From UBA4971 sp029551185 (GTDB lineage Bacteria; Bacillota; SHA-98; UBA4971): 64,000 nucleotides of DNA. The translations under genes and the position numbers were made by a program. The DNA is taken from NCBI GenBank assembly GCA_035593725.1, contig DAOSZN010000006.1:1-64000 (forward strand), in the 5' to 3' direction. Below are positions 16,196 through 25,778 of this stretch, piece by piece; positions within the stretch are counted from its first letter, which is position 1; each line of letters begins with the position of its first letter. The notes below the pieces were generated by a model. The model did no database searches and was not told the DNA's origin. It saw only the letters and a list, made by a program, of their open reading frames with translations.

Positions 16196-18661
16196 TTATT
16201 CAGCGGGTTCACCTGACATTACAGGCGTCTTCGTCCTTGCCTTTTCCATGTGTATCTTGTTGTCCTTAAGAGTCACGGATACCAGGTCCCCGTCGGTAAT
16301 CTTGCCTTCAAGGATCTTTTCAGACAGAAGCGTCTCGATTTTGCGTTCAATTACCCGCCTCAAAGGACGAGCGCCGAACTCTCTGCTGAAGCCTTCTTCT
16401 GCAATAAGGTCTTTTACCTCATTGCTCACATCCAGGTGAATATCGCGATCTTTCAGCCTTTCTTCGACCTTCGCAAGCTGCAAATCCACTATCTGTCTTA
16501 TCTCCCGTTCATTCAAAGCCCTGAACACTATGACTTCATCGACTCTGTTCAGGAACTCAGGTCTGAAAGTCTTTTTCATAGCAGTTAGGACTTGGTCCTT
16601 CATTCGCTCGTAGTCGTATTCTTCAGTATCGCCTAAGACAAAACCAAGTTTTGTGTCACGGCTGATGAGATTTGCGCCTACGTTTGATGTCATGATAATC
16701 ACAGTGTTTCTGAAGTCTACTGTGCGTCCCTTACCGTCTGTCAGCCTGCCTTCTTCAAGGACTTGAAGAAGAATATTAAAGACATCAGGGTGGGCCTTTT
16801 CTATCTCATCAAACAACACCACTGAATAAGGCTGTCTCCGAACTCTCTCCGTAAGTTGGCCTGCTTCTTCATAGCCAACATATCCCGGAGGCGCTCCTAT
16901 CAACCTGGAGACTGTATGCCTTTCCATGTATTCAGACATGTCAAAGGCAAGCATGGCGTTTTCGTTTCCGAACAAGGCCTCTGCAAGCGCCCTTGCAAGC
17001 TCTGTTTTGCCGACCCCGGTAGGCCCGAGGAAGATAAAAGACCCGATAGGCCTCTTTGGGTCTTTAAGGCCTGCATGTGCCCGTCTTATAGCCATTGCAA
17101 GCGAAGTGACCGGCTCTTCTTGTCCGATTACACGCTTGTGAAGAGTCTCCTCCAGCCTTAAGAGTCTTTCGGTCTCCTCCTCAGTAAGCTGGGCCACAGG
17201 AACACCTGTCCATGCAGAGACTACTTGGGCTATATCCTCATCAGTCACAATGGCTTCCACCATACCGCGTCGGTTTTGCCATTCGCTCTTCTTCGCGTCT
17301 ATTTCCTCCTTCAGCTTTTGCTCCTTGTCACGAAGATTGGCAGCCTGCTCGAATTCCTCGTTCTTAATAGCAGCCTCTTTCTCAGTCCTGATTCTTGTAA
17401 ACTCCTCTTCAAGCTTCCGTATGTCCGGCGGAGCAATTGTGGTTCCGATCCTTACTTTGGACGAAGCCTCATCTATCAAGTCTATAGCTTTATCCGGCAA
17501 AAACCTGTCAGAGATAAACCTGTCTGAAAGTCTCGCAGCAGCCCTAATAGCTGCATCAGTTATCTTGACCCTATGATGGGCTTCATACCTGTCCCGAAGC
17601 CCCTCGAGAATGGATATTGTTTCGTCAACAGTCGGTTCGCCTACCATGATCGGCTGAAACCGTCTTTCGAGCGCAGCATCTTTCTCGATATGTTTCCTGT
17701 ACTCATCGATTGTCGTGGCGCCGATGCACTGGAGTTCACCACGGGCAAGAGCGGGCTTTAGAATATTCGCGGCATCAATAGCTCCTTCCGCTGCTCCTGC
17801 CCCGACAATTGTGTGCATTTCATCAATAAACAAAATCACATCTCCACTTGATCTTATCTCATCAATAATGCGCTTTAACCTTTCCTCGAATTCCCCGCGG
17901 AACTTCGTGCCTGCAACTATCGACCCCATGTCCAAGGCAATAACACGCTTGTTCGCCAGCACTTCCGGAATGTCGCCACGTGCCACCATCTGAGCCAAGC
18001 CTTCAACGACAGCTGTCTTGCCTACTCCCGGGTCTCCGATAAGAACAGGGTTGTTCTTGGTCCTGCGACTGAGCACTTGAATAACTCTTTGAATCTCCTG
18101 GCTACGTCCGATAACCGGGTCCAGTTTTCCTTCCTCTGCCATAGCTGTAAGATCCCGTCCGAACTGATTCAGGGTCGGTGTTTTTTCCACCGCCCGCTTG
18201 GCTTTACCACCAGGGGCGGGCACATCCCCTAAGAAGCTGATAACCTCGGTGCGGACCTTCTCAGCGTCTGCCCCTAAGCTGGTCAATACTTGTGCAGCCA
18301 CACCTTCGCCTTCACGTATCAATCCTAACAGGATGTGTTCTGTGCCAATATACCCTTGTCCAAGTTGCCTTGCTTCAATCATGGCCAATTCAAGGACTTT
18401 TTTAGCTCTCGGGGTGAGGGTTAGCATCTTCACCTTATCTGAATCCCCTGTTCCAACCATTTTCTCTACGGCTTGCCTAACATCTTCCAGGTTTATCCCA
18501 AGATTCTGAAGGGCTCGGGCGGCTATACCGGTGCCTTCGGCAACAAGGCCCAGCAGCAAGTGTTCTGTGCCGATGACATCATGGCCAAGCCGCCTGGCTT
18601 CCCCTTGAGAGAGCTGCAGAACCCGTTGAGCCCTCTCCGTTAATCCACCAAACATCATCAT
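16196..18661 (-). CDS. clpC: ATP-dependent Clp protease ATPase subunit ClpC
   Basis: Class I Hsp100 unfoldase partner of ClpP. Domains in order: double N-domain (1-145), first AAA+ module (Walker A GDPGVGKT at 209-216), middle coiled-coil with UVR motif (EAAIKNEEFEQAANLRDKEQ), second AAA+ module (GPTGVGKT) and C-terminal D2-small domain. The middle domain is the site where MecA or McsB adaptors bind. 821 residues is normal. The ATG overlaps the mcsB stop (ATGA). Last gene of the ctsR operon and so under CtsR control. Confidence 0.97.
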   Translation of the reverse strand: MMMFGGLTERAQRVLQLSQGEARRLGHDVIGTEHLLLGLVAEGTGIAARALQNLGINLEDVRQAVEKMVGTGDSDKVKMLTLTPRAKKVLELAMIEARQLGQGYIGTEHILLGLIREGEGVAAQVLTSLGADAEKVRTEVISFLGDVPAPGGKAKRAVEKTPTLNQFGRDLTAMAEEGKLDPVIGRSQEIQRVIQVLSRRTKNNPVLIGDPGVGKTAVVEGLAQMVARGDIPEVLANKRVIALDMGSIVAGTKFRGEFEERLKRIIDEIRSSGDVILFIDEMHTIVGAGAAEGAIDAANILKPALARGELQCIGATTIDEYRKHIEKDAALERRFQPIMVGEPTVDETISILEGLRDRYEAHHRVKITDAAIRAAARLSDRFISDRFLPDKAIDLIDEASSKVRIGTTIAPPDIRKLEEEFTRIRTEKEAAIKNEEFEQAANLRDKEQKLKEEIDAKKSEWQNRRGMVEAIVTDEDIAQVVSAWTGVPVAQLTEEETERLLRLEETLHKRVIGQEEPVTSLAMAIRRAHAGLKDPKRPIGSFIFLGPTGVGKTELARALAEALFGNENAMLAFDMSEYMERHTVSRLIGAPPGYVGYEEAGQLTERVRRQPYSVVLFDEIEKAHPDVFNILLQVLEEGRLTDGKGRTVDFRNTVIIMTSNVGANLISRDTKLGFVLGDTEEYDYERMKDQVLTAMKKTFRPEFLNRVDEVIVFRALNEREIRQIVDLQLAKVEERLKDRDIHLDVSNEVKDLIAEEGFSREFGARPLRRVIERKIETLLSEKILEGKITDGDLVSVTLKDNKIHMEKARTKTPVMSGEPAE

Positions 18662-19731
18662 ATTTCCTTCCCTTCCCTTCCAGTCCTGATTCTTTCCCTT
18701 ATGAGCGTTGCCCGTCTAATATCCCTGTCTGCCGGGTCAAGCTCTTGTCCTGCCAGTGTCTTTAGATAGGCAGGTTGTGTAATTACCATTAGTTCATTTA
18801 TAGTTTCCCCGCTAAGCCCTGGTATCAGGTTCAATTCCGCACCAAGCTTTGCATCGGATAGCAGCTTTAAAGCTTCTTGTGACGTCATTAACCTTGCATG
18901 GCATAATATACCGTATGCTCTTTGGACTCGGTCTTCCAATTGCTCTCTCATCTCTGTCATCAGCTTTTTTCTGATAGCGCGCTCCTGTTCGATAACCTGC
19001 ATAGTCACTGCGCCGAGATTCTCTATGAGTTCATGTTCAGAGCGGCCTAAAGTCACCTGGTTCGACAATTGATACATATTCCCTAAGGCTTCGCTTCCTT
19101 CACCGTAGAGACCGCGAACTGCTATTCCAAGCTTGGATACTGCAGAAAGCACTGCCATTACATGGCCTGTAGCCGCCAAAGCCGGCAGATGAACCATGAT
19201 GGAAACACGCAAACCGGTTCCGACATTAGTAGGACAAGCAGCAAGGTAGCCAATCCGCTCATCGAAGGCATAGTCCAGTTGGCTTTCGAACAGATCATCG
19301 ATCTCATCTGCCAGCTGATAGGCCTCGTACAGCTGGAAGCCTGGCAACAGAGTCTGGATGCGAATGTGGTCTTCCTCGTTTACCATTACACTTATGCTCT
19401 CGTCTCCGGCTACTATAGCAAGGCGCATCTCGCCGCCCTGGGCATGTTGTGGGCTTATCAGGTGTTTCTCTACAAGCACCTGTCTATCCAGGGCGGAAGC
19501 TTCCGATAGGCGTATTATTTCAAGCCCGGAAAGCTTTGGAACTCGGCTGATTGCCTTTACTACTTGACCTACAACCTTGGCAAGATCGGTCTCAGTCGCC
19601 TGGTTGGGAAAGGGGATATTGCCAAGATTGCGCGCCAATCTTACACGTGAGCTCAACGCTACATCAGTATGGGGAGCTTCTGTGCTCATCCAAGCGCTGT
19701 ATGTTCTGGTTATTATGTCCTTGAGCGGCAT
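18658..19731 (-). CDS. mcsB: Protein-arginine kinase McsB
   Basis: Phosphagen-kinase-fold enzyme that phosphorylates arginines, marking proteins (including CtsR) for ClpCP degradation. Visible: SSRVRLARN substrate/ATP region at the N-terminus, NEEDHIRIQ, CPTNVGTGLR with the conserved Cys, and a C-terminal segment DRDIRRATLIRERIRTGREG. 357 residues is normal. It follows mcsA after 14 bases and overlaps clpC. Confidence 0.96.
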   Translation of the reverse strand: MPLKDIITRTYSAWMSTEAPHTDVALSSRVRLARNLGNIPFPNQATETDLAKVVGQVVKAISRVPKLSGLEIIRLSEASALDRQVLVEKHLISPQHAQGGEMRLAIVAGDESISVMVNEEDHIRIQTLLPGFQLYEAYQLADEIDDLFESQLDYAFDERIGYLAACPTNVGTGLRVSIMVHLPALAATGHVMAVLSAVSKLGIAVRGLYGEGSEALGNMYQLSNQVTLGRSEHELIENLGAVTMQVIEQERAIRKKLMTEMREQLEDRVQRAYGILCHARLMTSQEALKLLSDAKLGAELNLIPGLSGETINELMVITQPAYLKTLAGQELDPADRDIRRATLIRERIRTGREGKEI

Positions 19732-19745
19732 CGCGTTTGCACCCC

Positions 19746-20270
19746 CTACGCCTCATCGGAAAGGCGCTTCTCTAAAGCTTTGATCTTATCACGAACTACA
19801 GCTGCTTCTTCGTACTTTTCCTGTGACACTAGCTTTGCCAGATCCCTTCTGAGATTCTCTATCTCACGCATCACACCTGCTGTGCCTCCTATTCTCTTAG
19901 GCACTTTTCCGGTGTGTTGATATGTGCCGTGTATCCTGCGGATCAGCGGTTCAAGTCTTGGCCCGAAGTGGGTATAACACTCACTACACCCTAAGAAACC
20001 TCTGTTTGCAAAGGTAGAAAACGACAGCCCGCAATTCTCGCAGCCGTCGACTATGTTGTCATGTATTGAGACATGTGACCCTATACCGGGCCCTGTCTGG
20101 AGCAGTCCTGTAAGAAGACTGGGAAATGAAAACTTTGATTCCGAAAACAATGTCAGTTCGCCCTTTTCTCCGGCGCATTCCTCACAGAGATGAGCTTCGC
20201 TCTTCACGCCGTTTACTATTTTAGTTATATGCACATTGGCAGGTCGTTTCTTACACTCATCACAAAGCAT
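19746..20270 (-). CDS. mcsA: McsA, zinc-finger activator of McsB
   Basis: Four CxxC pairs are present: CDECKKRP and CEECAGE in the N-terminal half, CENCGLSF and CSECYTHF in the middle. A C-terminal UVR motif follows (LVSQEKYEEAAVVRDKIKALE). This is the McsA layout; McsA binds zinc and activates the McsB kinase. 174 residues, normal. It lies between ctsR and mcsB as in Bacillus. Confidence 0.95.
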   Translation of the reverse strand: MLCDECKKRPANVHITKIVNGVKSEAHLCEECAGEKGELTLFSESKFSFPSLLTGLLQTGPGIGSHVSIHDNIVDGCENCGLSFSTFANRGFLGCSECYTHFGPRLEPLIRRIHGTYQHTGKVPKRIGGTAGVMREIENLRRDLAKLVSQEKYEEAAVVRDKIKALEKRLSDEA

Positions 20271-20292
20271 CCCTTCACCCCCGTTTGCTCAC

Positions 20293-20754
20293 TCACTCCC
20301 GAAGCAATAGCGCGAGCATAGCCTTTAACAGACTGGCCCGAACCGCGCCTCGGTAGTTTTGGGGCGCCTTTTGCGTCTCCCTATCCAGTACAGTCTTTAT
20401 AAAGACATATTCATCAACGTCCAAAAAATCTTCTTCTTGGAGTCTGACAAGTAGGCCATCAGCGCGCCTTGCCGTAATCTCATCCCCGATCTTCTCATCA
20501 AGCACAGACAAGAAGTCACGGCCGGTTCTAAAGGCTAACCTGACAATACGTATGTAGCCTCCACCGCCCCTTCTCGTCTCCACCAGATAGCCTCTGTCTA
20601 GAGTGAATCGTGTGTCCAGCACATAGTTTATCTGAGACGGGGCGCATTCAAACATCTCGGCCAGCTCGCGTCTTTGGAGCACGATCATCCCTTCAGCAGC
20701 TTCTGTCAGCAGATCTTTAAGATATCGTTCAATGAAATCCGATAGGCTGCTCAA
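20293..20754 (-). CDS. ctsR: Transcriptional repressor CtsR
   Basis: Class III heat-shock repressor. The N-terminal winged helix begins LSDFIERYLKDLL and contains the glycine-rich wing RRGGGGYIRIVRL that touches the operator in CtsR. The C-terminal dimerisation domain follows. I prefer the TTG at 20754, six bases after GGAAGGG; the ATG at 20760 directly abuts that site. 153 residues, normal. Its own operator lies just upstream, so the operon is autoregulated. Confidence 0.94.
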   Translation of the reverse strand: MSSLSDFIERYLKDLLTEAAEGMIVLQRRELAEMFECAPSQINYVLDTRFTLDRGYLVETRRGGGGYIRIVRLAFRTGRDFLSVLDEKIGDEITARRADGLLVRLQEEDFLDVDEYVFIKTVLDRETQKAPQNYRGAVRASLLKAMLALLLRE

Positions 20755-20772
20755 AATCATCCCTTCCAGTAG

Positions 20773-20808
20773 TTTGACCTTTCTTGACCTTTCTTATTAA
20801 TTATATCA
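20773..20808 (-). promoter_or_regulatory. CtsR operator with extended -10 promoter
   Basis: Two direct heptads AGGTCAA separated by GAA (20773-20792), the textbook CtsR site. Immediately upstream on the minus strand is an extended -10 box, TGATATAAT (20800-20808); the -35 region is poor. The operator covers the expected transcription start, so CtsR binding would block initiation. Confidence 0.88.
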
Positions 20809-20813
20809 TGAAT

Positions 20814-20838
20814 AATGGCGGAAATCTCATCCGCCATT
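20814..20838 (-). terminator. Hairpin between ogt and ctsR
   Basis: Perfect 9-bp stem AATGGCGGA/TCCGCCATT with a 7-base loop. It could stop transcripts from ogt. It overlaps the weak -35 region of the ctsR promoter and lacks a T tract. Confidence 0.4.
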
Positions 20839-20916
20839 GTTGCTAACATAGTATGCAGAAGCAGCATGTAGTCGCTTCTCCTTTAAATATCTCCCTGTAT
20901 CGCTGTATTCCTTAAC

Positions 20917-21441
20917 CTAGTGTAGCAATCCTCCTTCGTGTGATATGAGCCATTTCTTAACATGAAGCCCACCGCCGAATCCTACGAGTTGTCCGTCCCT
21001 GCCTATCACTCGATGGCACGGCACGACTATTGGGACGGGATTCGTTGCAAGAGCCCTGCCTACAGCCCTGGAGGCAGTCGGCATACCAATAGCCTGGGCT
21101 ATATCCTTGTAACAGGCAGTGGATCCGAAAGGGATTTTAGACACTTCATCAAGTACAGACCTTTGAAACTCGCTCACTGCTAAATCCACTTTGCTCGTAA
21201 ACTCTCTACGCGTCCTCTGGAAATACTCACCAAGCTGAATGTGGTACTCAGCATTCGCCTTCTCTCCCGGTATTAACTTGGCATTGGGGAATCTCTTTAA
21301 CACCCATTCCAACCCGTGATCTTCTTCGCAGTCAAACGCTATCCTGACAAGACCTCGCTCGGTCGATGCAAGCCACAGCATCCCAATGGGAGATGCAAAC
21401 CGGGACACAGAAACTATCTGTGGTTCACGTAATGTAAGCAT
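20917..21441 (-). CDS. ogt: Methylated-DNA--[protein]-cysteine S-methyltransferase
   Basis: Suicide repair protein that removes O6-alkyl groups from guanine onto its own cysteine. The active-site motif PCHRVIGRDGQLVGFGGG is complete, preceded by the helix-turn-helix FGSTACYKDIAQAIGMPTASRAVGRAL. I choose the ATG at 21441 (GGGGAT nine bases upstream), giving 174 residues as in Ogt; the open frame continues to 21510. It may share a transcript with the darA group. Confidence 0.93.
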   Translation of the reverse strand: MLTLREPQIVSVSRFASPIGMLWLASTERGLVRIAFDCEEDHGLEWVLKRFPNAKLIPGEKANAEYHIQLGEYFQRTRREFTSKVDLAVSEFQRSVLDEVSKIPFGSTACYKDIAQAIGMPTASRAVGRALATNPVPIVVPCHRVIGRDGQLVGFGGGLHVKKWLISHEGGLLH

Positions 21442-21547
21442 CACACACGTATCCCCTTGCGTGGAAATAATGCACAACCGCAGACTAAGCAGGTTGCCAT
21501 GGATTCTCACTGCTTTCTCAAGCGGTCTTGGCGCAAAACCATCATGC

Positions 21548-21874
21548 TCAAAACCTTATAAGGGCTTCTACATCCGTGACAAAGATGATAGCTCCACCGG
21601 CTTCGTACTCTACCGGCATTGCAATAGACGGCACTTGATCACCGGCCGGTTTAAACTGCGGAGCAGCCTGAATACGTTTGGAACAGCACTCTTTGATAAC
21701 ATCTATTACCTCATCTTCCCTGTCATCTTCTACTCCTATTAAGAAGGTAGTCCTGCCTTCACTGATAAACCCACCTGTAGCAGCAAGCCTTGTAGCGCCG
21801 ATATGTCGTTCAGCTAAGGTATCCAGAAGATGCGGGGCATCACTGCCTTTTACAATGGCAATGATTAATCTCAA
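21548..21874 (-). CDS. darA: Cyclic-di-AMP receptor DarA/PstA (PII-like)
   Basis: Small PII-like trimeric receptor for c-di-AMP. Core motifs: RLIIAIVKGSDAPHLLDTL, IGATRLAATGGFISEGRTTFLIGVEDD and the C-terminal GGAIIFVTDVEAL. The TTG at 21874 has GGGGGAGG seven bases upstream and yields 108 residues, the family length; the longer open frame is overlap with the MFS gene. It overlaps that gene by 4 bases. In Bacillus darA lies near tmk/holB; here its neighbours are a transporter and a flippase-like protein. Confidence 0.92.
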   Translation of the reverse strand: MRLIIAIVKGSDAPHLLDTLAERHIGATRLAATGGFISEGRTTFLIGVEDDREDEVIDVIKECCSKRIQAAPQFKPAGDQVPSIAMPVEYEAGGAIIFVTDVEALIRF

Positions 21875-23184
21875 GCCCTTCCCTCCCCCTGTAAACCCAC
21901 TTTGCGTAAACCAAAACCATTCATACCTCGTCTCCCTGTGAAATCTCCAAACTCCACCAGTCTTGAGAGGGAAATTAGAGCAAGAAGGCGAAACCCTGCG
22001 CCAACATAGAATGTAGCATGAATTCCGAACCTCTTGTAGCATGCGTCACCTAAGAACGGAGCGATAAATGACGCAAGGTTGATAAGCATGTTGAAAACCG
22101 CAGTTGCACTCGGGCTTTTTTCCGGCCTGGAATATGCGAACACAAGATTAAAAACTGCCAGATTGAGACCGCCCATAAAAAAACCGGATACCAGTTGCAT
22201 TGAGTTAAGAAATGAAATAGAAGGCGATAACATATACAGAACCGGAAATATGCCTACGACTATCATGCAAGCGAATAATACGATAATGTTACCTCGCCTG
22301 GATGCCATCTTGCCAAAATAGCGTGAACCTACTACAGTAGTAATTCCGGAAAGAACTGAGAACCCGGCAATCACGGTATTTGAGAGCTTCAAAACCTCTA
22401 CATGGTAAATAGTCCACATAGCTGCAAGAAACCCAAATCCGAACCATAAAAGGAAGGAGCTTACGCAAAAGACCTTGAACTTTGACCCTAATTCCTCGTC
22501 ATAAAAGAGGCTCTTGATTCGAGTCATAAGCCGCGTTTGCTTTCGAACATGGCATCGCGGATCCTGTAAAGGCTCGCGCATCTTGGACATAAGCGCAATA
22601 CCACATCCGCCAAAACCGGCTGCAATGACAAACAACAGCGTGAAGTTTCCGGGGAAAGGCACTCTGTCCAAGAGACGTCCTGCTACCATGGTTCCTAATA
22701 TCCCTGTGATTCCCACAAACATGTTTCGTAATCCGAAAATCTCTCCGCGATCCTCTGCAGGGAACATATCTCCCATCATGGCAGTCCACGCCACTCCGGA
22801 AATAGCCCCGGGGATGGACATCAGTGTCACAGTGATTACGAGAAGTAAAGGCTTTCCCAAAGGCACAAAAGGGATAAATGCTAACACCAGATAGAGTGAT
22901 CTATGAAGTCCTGCCCAAAACAGGACTATTGGAAGTCTCGATTCTCTCTTCTCAACAAATCCTGCCGCAGGCAGTAAAACAAGGGCGTTAACAAGCGCAG
23001 GAATCGCAGTAAGAAGGCCGACCATAAGGCTGGAAGCGCCTAAAGCAATAGCGTACACCCCGAGAAATGGGTTGGCAAGGCTGAAAGCCATGTTGCTTAC
23101 CATGCCTTCAAGAGTGCCGTAGACAAAATTGTGCTTGACTTCTCCATTAACAGATGGCTCAAGCATGTTCTTCAGGTTTTCCAT
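21871..23184 (-). CDS. Major facilitator superfamily transporter
   Basis: About 12 hydrophobic helices across 437 residues, with the MFS loop signature after helix 2 (PAAGFVEKRESRLPIV) and a similar loop after helix 8 (YFGKMASRRGNIIVL). Substrate cannot be predicted. Its 3' end overlaps the TTG start of darA, so translation may be coupled; a c-di-AMP link is inference only. The 5' neighbour is the flippase-like gene, 15 bases away. Confidence 0.8.
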   Translation of the reverse strand: MENLKNMLEPSVNGEVKHNFVYGTLEGMVSNMAFSLANPFLGVYAIALGASSLMVGLLTAIPALVNALVLLPAAGFVEKRESRLPIVLFWAGLHRSLYLVLAFIPFVPLGKPLLLVITVTLMSIPGAISGVAWTAMMGDMFPAEDRGEIFGLRNMFVGITGILGTMVAGRLLDRVPFPGNFTLLFVIAAGFGGCGIALMSKMREPLQDPRCHVRKQTRLMTRIKSLFYDEELGSKFKVFCVSSFLLWFGFGFLAAMWTIYHVEVLKLSNTVIAGFSVLSGITTVVGSRYFGKMASRRGNIIVLFACMIVVGIFPVLYMLSPSISFLNSMQLVSGFFMGGLNLAVFNLVFAYSRPEKSPSATAVFNMLINLASFIAPFLGDACYKRFGIHATFYVGAGFRLLALISLSRLVEFGDFTGRRGMNGFGLRKVGLQGEGRA

Positions 23185-23199
23185 CCACCGCTTTATAGC

Positions 23200-24270
23200 C
23201 TAGTCCTGCCTTTCTCCCTCGTCTCTTTCATTGACAGATGTTTCTCTACCGTAAGTCAACAAGAGCGTAACTCCTCCGACGATCAATGTGAGATAGTAAG
23301 TTATACTCCGCCACAGGAGAACGAATACACCTAAAAGGGGAAACGGCACTATCGAACCGAATAAGGCTGCCAGACTGAGCTCGGCCGCCCCGCTTGATCC
23401 GGGAGTAGGCGCATAAGCTGCCGCCAAATAAAAGATGCCTGCCATAGCCATAGTCTCGGCAAACGGGGGAGCAATGCCGAGACCTTGAAGAATCAAGACC
23501 GGGATGAAGAAAGCGATAGCCCATGTAATCAGGCTTAAAACAGAAATCAAGATAAGCGTGGGCCGCTTGTCTCTCAGAAACATGGTTAATGCTGCACGAA
23601 AATCGCGCACACCCTTTTCTACGTGCTCCATCACCGTGTCAGCAGTGGATTTTGAGATGAACTTACTCATGAATTTATTGTTCAGGATCTTATCCATAAT
23701 TACCCTTATATACTCTGGATAAGCAGCGAAAAACAAACCGAGCCCGAAAAAGAAAAGGTAAATCAAGAGGCCTATGAAAAGGGCTGTCTCCAGGCCTTTA
23801 GGAAGCGCCCAAGCCCGACGCCTTATCAAATACCAAGTAGGAATCAGAAGCACTAAGAACAACCTGGCCATAGCGCTTATGAGGCTTTTCAGAGCCACTA
23901 TCGCTGTAGATTCGCCTGGTTCAAAGCCTTGTTTATGAAGAAGGTATACCTGCAGAGGCTCACCGCCGGTATCAAAAGGAGTAACGCAAGCAGCGAACGC
24001 GCCTACAAGAGTGATCCTCAGGGCAGTCAGGAATTTGACTCTTCCTCCGAGAGCGGCTGCAAGAGCTTGTATGCGAACTGCGTCCAAAACCCAGCCCAGC
24101 CCGACCAGGCAACCTGCAATTGCAAGTTGAGATGGGTCTACTTGGAACAGACCGCGCCAATCTTCTCCTTTTGCAGTAACCTGTAATACAAGAAAAGCAG
24201 CAAAGGCGCTCAAAAGAATCGCCCCTGCCGTTCCTCGTACCAGTTTTCTCGTGTTGGTAGGCTCTTTCAC
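23200..24270 (-). CDS. Flippase-like integral membrane protein (YbhN/UPF0104)
   Basis: Belongs to the lysylphosphatidylglycerol-synthase transmembrane family: seven to eight hydrophobic helices, with FAACVTPFDTGGEPLQVYLLHKQG (the family's TP...GE signature) and the late AYAPTPGSSGAAELSLAALF. Members include the flippase half of MprF, but no aminoacyl-transferase domain is present here, so lipid substrate is unknown. The GTG at 24270 has GAGGGG nine bases upstream; the open frame from 24384 would overlap the upstream gene. 356 residues. Confidence 0.82.
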   Translation of the reverse strand: MKEPTNTRKLVRGTAGAILLSAFAAFLVLQVTAKGEDWRGLFQVDPSQLAIAGCLVGLGWVLDAVRIQALAAALGGRVKFLTALRITLVGAFAACVTPFDTGGEPLQVYLLHKQGFEPGESTAIVALKSLISAMARLFLVLLIPTWYLIRRRAWALPKGLETALFIGLLIYLFFFGLGLFFAAYPEYIRVIMDKILNNKFMSKFISKSTADTVMEHVEKGVRDFRAALTMFLRDKRPTLILISVLSLITWAIAFFIPVLILQGLGIAPPFAETMAMAGIFYLAAAYAPTPGSSGAAELSLAALFGSIVPFPLLGVFVLLWRSITYYLTLIVGGVTLLLTYGRETSVNERDEGERQD

Positions 24271-24313
24271 ATCGTTCCGCCCCTCATCACAAGGCCGTGG
24301 TTTATGGCCGGTG

Positions 24314-25651
24314 TCACAGCTCCTCACTGGAAGGGCTGAAATTCCCCAGTCGAACATGGGGGAATCTTGCCCGTAAACTGTCAATCATCTTACCCATCCC
24401 CATAACATCTTCTTGAGGCGCAGGTAAAGCCTGAATAAGCATATCCGGGTCAATATTAAGATTCCTGAACTGTATCATGTCAATTCCTAACTTGTCCACG
24501 AGATCCGAGAGAGCCTCAAATTCTTCTTTTCGGTCTGTAAGTCCGGGGAATGAAAGAAGATTCAGTGAGACATACACCCCCAGATCCTTTGCCTGTCTTA
24601 TTGACGCTATCACATCGCTGAAGCTGTAGTCAAAAGGGCGATGGTAGGCAGTATATACCTCTTCCCTGGCGCTTATCAAGCTTACTCTTACACTGTCCAG
24701 CCCGGCCCTACAAACCTTCGCCATTTCCCCGGTAAGGCCTGCATTTGTATTCAAATTCAGAATGCCTCGGCGAGTCTCAGCTCTGATACAGGCAATGGCC
24801 TCAGCAAGAGTTTCGCCTTGAAGCAGAGGATCTCCTTCACAACCCTGGCCAAAACTGATAATCGCCGAGCTTGCTTCCTCAAGATGAGGTACTGCTATCT
24901 CCGCTATTTCTTGGACGGAAGGAACAAAGTCAATCCTTGCTTGAGGCGACGGACAGCATTCTGAAGGTTGAAGTGAAATACACCCGATGCAATGGGCGGA
25001 ACATACAGGGGATACAGGAATCCCGCCTTCCCATCTCTTGTAGAACACGTTCTCAGCCGTAGGGCAAGAGTACATACTTGAGCACTTGGCAAGCTGTTTG
25101 AGGAGTCTGTTGTTGGGGCTCTTCGAAATTCTCTCCTCGATCAGCTCAGGAAGCTGAGAGGTATTATACTCCTTGGGATCCCATCTTGACGGATCGTCAG
25201 TTTGTAAGGCTGCTACGTAAGGCTTCCCGTTTCGCATAGCCATGGCTGTGTAACCGTATAAAGGTAAAACAATGGGCTTCTTGCGTTCGTCCAAGACGTA
25301 CGCAGGGGCCAATATGCGAGTAAATCCTATCGGCAACAAGGCTGCTACAGCCAGTCCAGGCCGTTCGATTCCTTTCCCGGATATCTCTTCGTAAGTCCAT
25401 ACGCACAAGGCCTCTCCTTTATGCCGTTCCACGCCCACAGAATGGCGCCCGGGCAGCACCATAATCGTGGATCCTTCGGGCATGGGGATCATATCGCTGG
25501 ATTCCATCTCCCACATCTCATCCCACGACCGACCCAACGCAGCCAAATCCGGTTCCTCAAATATGTTACCTTGCTCATCAGAGTATAATGTGCAAAACAA
25601 GCCTGAAGTTTCCTCACCGGGTATAAATAAATCCATGCTGTCATTATACAT
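24314..25651 (-). CDS. Radical SAM protein with long N-terminal extension
   Basis: The radical SAM cluster motif CSAHCIGC (CX3CX2C, near residues 217-224) stands in the middle of a 445-residue chain. The TIM-barrel part follows (IISFGQGCEGDPLLQGETLAEAI, LNTNAGLTGEMAKVCRAGLDSVRVSL, FRNLNIDP). The ~200 residues before the cluster match nothing I recognise, and add two extra Cys (AKCSSMYSC). Start uncertain: ATG at 25651 has GAAGAGG about 11 bases upstream; GTG at 25675 has no site. The first residues of the next gene (flippase) begin 43 bases later. Substrate unknown. Confidence 0.75.
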   Translation of the reverse strand: MYNDSMDLFIPGEETSGLFCTLYSDEQGNIFEEPDLAALGRSWDEMWEMESSDMIPMPEGSTIMVLPGRHSVGVERHKGEALCVWTYEEISGKGIERPGLAVAALLPIGFTRILAPAYVLDERKKPIVLPLYGYTAMAMRNGKPYVAALQTDDPSRWDPKEYNTSQLPELIEERISKSPNNRLLKQLAKCSSMYSCPTAENVFYKRWEGGIPVSPVCSAHCIGCISLQPSECCPSPQARIDFVPSVQEIAEIAVPHLEEASSAIISFGQGCEGDPLLQGETLAEAIACIRAETRRGILNLNTNAGLTGEMAKVCRAGLDSVRVSLISAREEVYTAYHRPFDYSFSDVIASIRQAKDLGVYVSLNLLSFPGLTDRKEEFEALSDLVDKLGIDMIQFRNLNIDPDMLIQALPAPQEDVMGMGKMIDSLRARFPHVRLGNFSPSSEEL

Positions 25652-25778
25652 TGCGCCATATGCCTCTTCAACCACGGCAGCATAGTACGCTAACGGTTCC
25701 TAAGGAGTGCTTTGCAAAGATGATGAAAGCATTTCGGTAGGCCTTATGCTGTCAGTCCCCGGATACATCCGGCCCTCA

